This document shows, one piece after another, positions 3,252 through 6,817 of a stretch of 6,817 bases of DNA. The translations under genes were made by a program, and so were the position numbers. The notes under the pieces were generated by a model. The model was not told where the DNA came from, ran no database searches, and was given only the letters and a program-made list of their open reading frames with translations. The DNA lies in the NCBI GenBank assembly GCA_016763255.1, contig JAESUA010000152.1, forward strand, positions 1 through 6,817, in the 5' to 3' direction. The first letter of the stretch is position 1; each line of letters begins with the position of its first letter. The stretch comes from Magnetovibrio sp. GTDB taxonomy: Bacteria; Pseudomonadota; Alphaproteobacteria; Rhodospirillales; Magnetovibrionaceae.

Positions 3252-6188
3252 TTAACCGATGGCCCCGCTCATGTGAGCGACGGCGGTGGAAATACGCCGG
3301 GTGAGGTCATAGAGCTGTTCCAACGGTTCAAACAGTTCACGATGTTCCTTTTCGTAACCATGTTCGGCATCGGTGCGGTAGTTGGATTCTTCACCAAAAG
3401 CTTTGGCATCCGTGGGTGCACCCGACACCGGGAAGGCACGGCGCAAGACCTTCAACGCATGTTCCACATCAAGGTTGAGCAACTCGTTCACCAAATCGTC
3501 GGACGAGGTGTCATGACGGTCTGAATATTTTGGCAATCGAGCCACCATCAAGAACATTTCCTGAATCAGCGCGATGCGCACCGCATGCAACAGCAATAAA
3601 TCGGGATAACAATCATCGACCAAGTCCGGCAACATGTCATCCGCGCCCACCGCTTTCAGCCCCTGGTCGAGATACAGGGTGTCGTTCAAGAAGATGCGAT
3701 AGATACGGTTGGCCTTTTCGTGACGATTGGAGTGGCGCAACATATCGGCCAGGGTTTGCATCTGTTCGGCGCGCTGGGGATTTTTCTCGATCCCCGCCCG
3801 GCGCAACCAAATCGCCGGATCAAACAAAGACACATAACCATGCAAGGCGTCAAGGTTCGACAGATGCCGCGCATAGGCCACCATGGCGGTGAAGCGGCGG
3901 CAGCGATCCGAATTTTGGAACACCTCGGCAAAACGGTCGAGGTCCTTGGACATGGCTTTGCCGTGACCGCTGATGGTGTTGGAAAAATAACCCAACTGCT
4001 GCAAAATCGCATTGTGTGGAATGGCCCGCACCTGGGAGGGATGTTCCATATCCACCTGGGCACCGCCTTCGTGCTGACGCTTCACCTTGCGCGAACCGGT
4101 GGGGTATAAAAGGTTGGTGCCGAACAAATTTAGGGTCGCGGCGTAATTGGGGTTTTCCATCAAGCGCTCGTTGAAGCCCTTCACCGTCATGAAATAATCC
4201 AGCGAATAATCGGTGTCTTCATAGAATTCATCGGCCGTTTTTGTGCCGTGGGTGCCGGTGAGGGCATGTTCGACCAAGCGGCACACGGTGGCAAAGGCCA
4301 AATCCGGGTGGGAAAAATAAACATAACCATCGCCGCCCTGAAAACTGACTTCCTGCTTCACATGGATGCCCGCCTCTTTAAATTTGGCACGCGCGTGCGG
4401 CGGATAGGTGTAATCTAAACGATCTGCAAAACTCAACGGATGGGCACCGCGGCCGATGGATTCACCGTGGGTGTCAAAAATCAACAAATCGACATCTTTG
4501 ACGCCACTTTTTTTGATCCGCTTGGCCAACTTGATGCGAATGCGTTCAATCGCCAAGGAGGCAGGAACCTGGCCGATGTAGCGCCCAGCGTCGGAAAAAC
4601 CGGTCTGTATGCAGATCCGACCTCGGCCTTCGACGTACTCCACATAAGTCGGGTTTTTCAAAAGCTCGGTGATGATTTCGTGGCCTTGATCCAGCGCCAC
4701 ACCGGTTTCAAACAACGGCGAGATGTCGATCTTGTCGGCAACCCCAAACAGCTTGGCGAAATACAGCGCGCTCAGCACCGTGAACGGGGTATTGCATTCG
4801 GCGATCAAGAAGCGCACCGGCTCATCCGTATCGACGTATTTGAGGAATTTGGCGACCAGCATAAACATCCGTCTGGCGGTCGCGCGCTCGTTCATGATGG
4901 TGCCGAAGTTGACCGACACCGGTTCAACGTTTTCCAACAGGTTGGCGATTTCCACCAAATATCGCCGCCGGTTGGCGGGGTCTTCGGGCGAGGTGGTGAT
5001 GTCCATGTCGTGGCGCACGGCATTGGTCAGTTGGGTCGCGTTGATGCGCATGTGGGTATGCGCAAAGGCCAGCCCAAAGTTGGCCATCTCGGCACGCAGC
5101 ACCGCCAAATCGGCGACCGTGCCCGCCTCGGCAGTGATGGCGGCATCAATAGCCACACTCAACAGATCGATCACCTGGGCGATACTCACCAAGCGCGTCT
5201 GCTGACTTTCAGCCAATGCGCGACTGAACTCCCCCACTTCATCGGCATTTTCAGGATCAAGTTTCAGGCGTTCGATGTCACCATCAAGGGTATCGAGGGC
5301 ATTCGCCAAGAGGCTTTGTGCATCGCTCACCCCGCCGATGGCCTTTAGGCTGGCAAGATAATCTTCCAGCGCCAGACGCTCCACCTCCATACGCATGGAC
5401 AAGGTATCTGACCAGCGAATGTCGGCACGTCCATCGAGGTCGTAGCCAACCCAGGTCGCCACCGTCAAAAGACGCGGCGTCAAAGTTTGCCACTGATCCG
5501 GATAGAGGTTTTGGGCGACCTTGAACACCACCGCATAGACCCGGCGCAACGCTTTATGAATGTTGCCGATGGCCATCAGGGCAAATTTTTGCTCATCCTC
5601 CAACCGCATCTGTTCGGGGGTGCCGTGAGGGCTTTGGGCGATGATTTTGACCAGCGCCGCCAAATCTTTGTCGCTCAACGGCTGACCGGAATCGTCGCGA
5701 TCCACGGCCAAGGTGGCCTGGGCGCGGGTCAGTTCTTGCGACACCGTGAAGGTCGGATGGGCGGTGATGACGATGCCGAAGACTTCACGCTCGACCCGCT
5801 GTTTGAAGGTTTCAAACGCCACCGTCTGGCCGTCGTCTTTGGCCAGCTGCTCAAACAGGGTGCGCAAATGATCTTCGTTACGCCCAACATCCAGTTCTCC
5901 GACGTATGAACGCAGCCGTTGAGAGCGATATTTGAACGCATTGATGGTCAACAAGCGCGCCAGATCGGATAGGTCACCGACCGAAACGTCGCCTTGTTGA
6001 GCCAAACACGAAACGTGCAGCGCCATACGCCGGGTCGGCGATTGCAGGTGATTGTCGCGGGCCTCACGCTGGAACTGGGCCAGTTTATCGGCCAACTCAT
6101 CGCGCAGGGCGCAGGCTTTGGGTAAAATTTCTTTTTCCGCACCTTGAAAGGCGTCAGATGTCGCAGCAACGGGGGCAAGCTGAACCAT
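3252..6188 (-). CDS. ppc: Phosphoenolpyruvate carboxylase, divergent alphaproteobacterial type
   Basis: 978 residues (E. coli Ppc has 883). The enzyme adds bicarbonate to PEP, giving oxaloacetate and phosphate; it refills the TCA cycle in the cytoplasm, normally as a homotetramer. Seen, in order: ITAHPT (141-146) with the catalytic His144; TWVGYDLDGR (245-254); SPLFET (490-495) and GFSDAG (530-535), which supply the metal-binding Glu and Asp; FDTHGESIGRG (571-581), the glycine-rich loop, with Arg580 matching E. coli Arg587; GSRK (698-701) and QVRAIPHNAILQQ (719-731), matching the GSRP and LRAIPW segments. Differences from the E. coli enzyme: FHGRGG reads FDTHGE, Lys546 reads Arg536, and the end is SGAIG with no counterpart of the final Asn-Thr-Gly. 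ATG 6188 has AGAGGA 4 bases upstream. It has its own promoter upstream and a terminator behind, so it is probably monocistronic. The family is clear; allosteric behaviour probably differs from that of E. coli. Confidence 0.9.
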   Translation of the reverse strand: MVQLAPVAATSDAFQGAEKEILPKACALRDELADKLAQFQREARDNHLQSPTRRMALHVSCLAQQGDVSVGDLSDLARLLTINAFKYRSQRLRSYVGELDVGRNEDHLRTLFEQLAKDDGQTVAFETFKQRVEREVFGIVITAHPTFTVSQELTRAQATLAVDRDDSGQPLSDKDLAALVKIIAQSPHGTPEQMRLEDEQKFALMAIGNIHKALRRVYAVVFKVAQNLYPDQWQTLTPRLLTVATWVGYDLDGRADIRWSDTLSMRMEVERLALEDYLASLKAIGGVSDAQSLLANALDTLDGDIERLKLDPENADEVGEFSRALAESQQTRLVSIAQVIDLLSVAIDAAITAEAGTVADLAVLRAEMANFGLAFAHTHMRINATQLTNAVRHDMDITTSPEDPANRRRYLVEIANLLENVEPVSVNFGTIMNERATARRMFMLVAKFLKYVDTDEPVRFLIAECNTPFTVLSALYFAKLFGVADKIDISPLFETGVALDQGHEIITELLKNPTYVEYVEGRGRICIQTGFSDAGRYIGQVPASLAIERIRIKLAKRIKKSGVKDVDLLIFDTHGESIGRGAHPLSFADRLDYTYPPHARAKFKEAGIHVKQEVSFQGGDGYVYFSHPDLAFATVCRLVEHALTGTHGTKTADEFYEDTDYSLDYFMTVKGFNERLMENPNYAATLNLFGTNLLYPTGSRKVKRQHEGGAQVDMEHPSQVRAIPHNAILQQLGYFSNTISGHGKAMSKDLDRFAEVFQNSDRCRRFTAMVAYARHLSNLDALHGYVSLFDPAIWLRRAGIEKNPQRAEQMQTLADMLRHSNRHEKANRIYRIFLNDTLYLDQGLKAVGADDMLPDLVDDCYPDLLLLHAVRIALIQEMFLMVARLPKYSDRHDTSSDDLVNELLNLDVEHALKVLRRAFPVSGAPTDAKAFGEESNYRTDAEHGYEKEHRELFEPLEQLYDLTRRISTAVAHMSGAIG

Positions 6189-6192
6189 GGTG

Positions 6193-6198
6193 TCCTCT
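6193..6198 (-). promoter_or_regulatory. Ribosome binding site of ppc
   Basis: AGAGGA on the minus strand, 4 bases before ATG 6188. A short inverted repeat, GCCGAACCTTCGGC (6231-6218), lies a little upstream in the leader and has no T run. Confidence 0.6.
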
Positions 6199-6263
6199 TC
6201 TTTTATTGCTTTTGCAGGCCGAAGGTTCGGCTATGAAGGGGAGGTCGCAAATCGACAACACGG

Positions 6264-6292
6264 TTTGTAGTCTACTCAGACCGTTTTGTAAA
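6264..6292 (-). promoter_or_regulatory. Candidate sigma-70-type promoter of ppc
   Basis: Minus strand: TTTACA (6292-6287), five of six to the -35 consensus, an exact 17-base spacer, then TACAAA (6269-6264), four of six to the -10. Transcription would start near 6257, leaving a leader of about 70 bases. A small inverted repeat, GTCT-GAGT-AGAC, falls within the spacer. Confidence 0.45.
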
Positions 6293-6316
6293 TTTATGAC
6301 GACAGTCGCCTATGGA

Positions 6317-6817
6317 TCAACGCGCGAAATGGGCCACCAATTCAACGTGTGGGCTGTAGATAAACTGATCGATCGGCTGCACCGACAACAGTTCAAACCC
6401 GCCATCGACCAAAATCCGTGCATCACGGGCAAAGGTCGCCGGGTTGCACGACACCCCCACCACCCGGGCGACATCGGCTTTGGCCAGATACTCGACCTGC
6501 TCGGCGGCTCCGGTGCGCGGCGGATCAAACACCACCACATCAAATATCGACAATTCTTTGACGTCCAAGGGCTGACGATGCAGATCACGCACATGGGCTT
6601 TCACTCGCCCGCCCAAATCGGCCCGTCCGGCGGCACGTTCCAAGGCCCGCACCGGGGCCTGGATCGAATCATAGGCATCGACGATGGCGCGCTGGGACAG
6701 TGGGATGGTGAAGCTGCCCAAGCCACAATATAAGTCCGCAACCCGGCGATAATCATCACCAAGGCCGTCCAGAATCGTGTCACGAATGGCGTGTTCACCT
6801 TGCACGCTGGCTTGTAA
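6317..6817 (-). CDS. Class I SAM-dependent RNA methyltransferase (TrmA/RlmD family, COG2265), C-terminal part
   Basis: The 166 visible residues run from the right edge to TGA 6317-6319; the N-terminus (often a TRAM domain and an Fe-S cluster region) is outside. Seen, counting from the edge: LQASVQGE at the start of the catalytic domain; DLYCGLGSF (28-36), SAM-binding motif I; VFDPPRTG (97-103); VSCNPATFARD (122-132) with the nucleophile Cys124; and FIYSPHVELVAHF (152-164) with Glu159, the general base of the family. Such enzymes form a covalent adduct with C6 of a uridine and methylate C5 in tRNA or 23S rRNA; which RNA is used cannot be told from this part. It is on the same strand as ppc with a 128-base gap and no terminator between them, so some read-through into ppc is possible. 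Confidence 0.9.
   Translation of the reverse strand, partial: LQASVQGEHAIRDTILDGLGDDYRRVADLYCGLGSFTIPLSQRAIVDAYDSIQAPVRALERAAGRADLGGRVKAHVRDLHRQPLDVKELSIFDVVVFDPPRTGAAEQVEYLAKADVARVVGVSCNPATFARDARILVDGGFELLSVQPIDQFIYSPHVELVAHFAR

Noticed and set aside
4440..5348. 302-residue open frame on the plus strand inside ppc
   Set aside because: It lies antisense to a well-supported PEP carboxylase and has no recognisable motifs; it is a by-product of the codon bias of ppc.
6218..6231. GCCGAACCTTCGGC as a terminator of the methyltransferase gene
   Set aside because: The stem is short, lies downstream of the ppc promoter and has no T run; it is at most a leader hairpin.

Overview
The window looks like chromosomal DNA of an alphaproteobacterium, probably of the Rhodospirillales type. 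The evidence is a GapR/DUF2312 nucleoid protein, a divergent PEP carboxylase, a COG2265 RNA methyltransferase starting its C-terminal domain with LQAS, moderate GC, and strong GAGG-type ribosome binding sites. No rRNA, tRNA, CRISPR array, transposon or attachment site was seen.

Layout, left to right. Bases 3-200 (+) are the C-terminal end of a carboxylate-amine ligase (GCS2/YbdK-like). It meets tail to tail, with a 2-base gap, a minus-strand gene at 203-1556 for a radical SAM/SPASM protein with an N-terminal PqqD-like region. As given, that gene has lost its frame twice, each time by one missing base. Restoring both bases gives one 451-residue protein with a complete SPASM cysteine set. Just upstream on the same strand (1631-1870) is a 79-residue peptide with a lysine-rich N-terminal half and a C-terminal part starting Cx2Cx2C. 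I read this pair as a RiPP precursor and its maturase, which is the most interesting item here. A 206-base divergent region with a perfect 12-bp palindrome separates it from gapR (2078-2320, +).

After gapR comes a hairpin, a 150-base gene-poor stretch, and an 18-bp perfect-stem terminator. The terminator ends a two-CBS-domain protein gene (2608-3042, -). Next is a bidirectional terminator (3163-3190), then ppc for a 978-residue PEP carboxylase (3252-6188, -). A recognisable promoter lies upstream of ppc. The window closes inside an RNA m5U-type methyltransferase gene (6317-6817, -), which continues past the right edge.

Apart from the peptide/radical SAM pair the genes look like independent housekeeping units: anaplerotic carbon fixation (ppc), RNA modification, chromosome organisation (gapR) and a small nucleotide-sensing CBS module. 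Each is bounded by its own terminator or promoter, and no shared pathway is evident. The peptide/maturase cassette has no transporter or peptidase gene in view.
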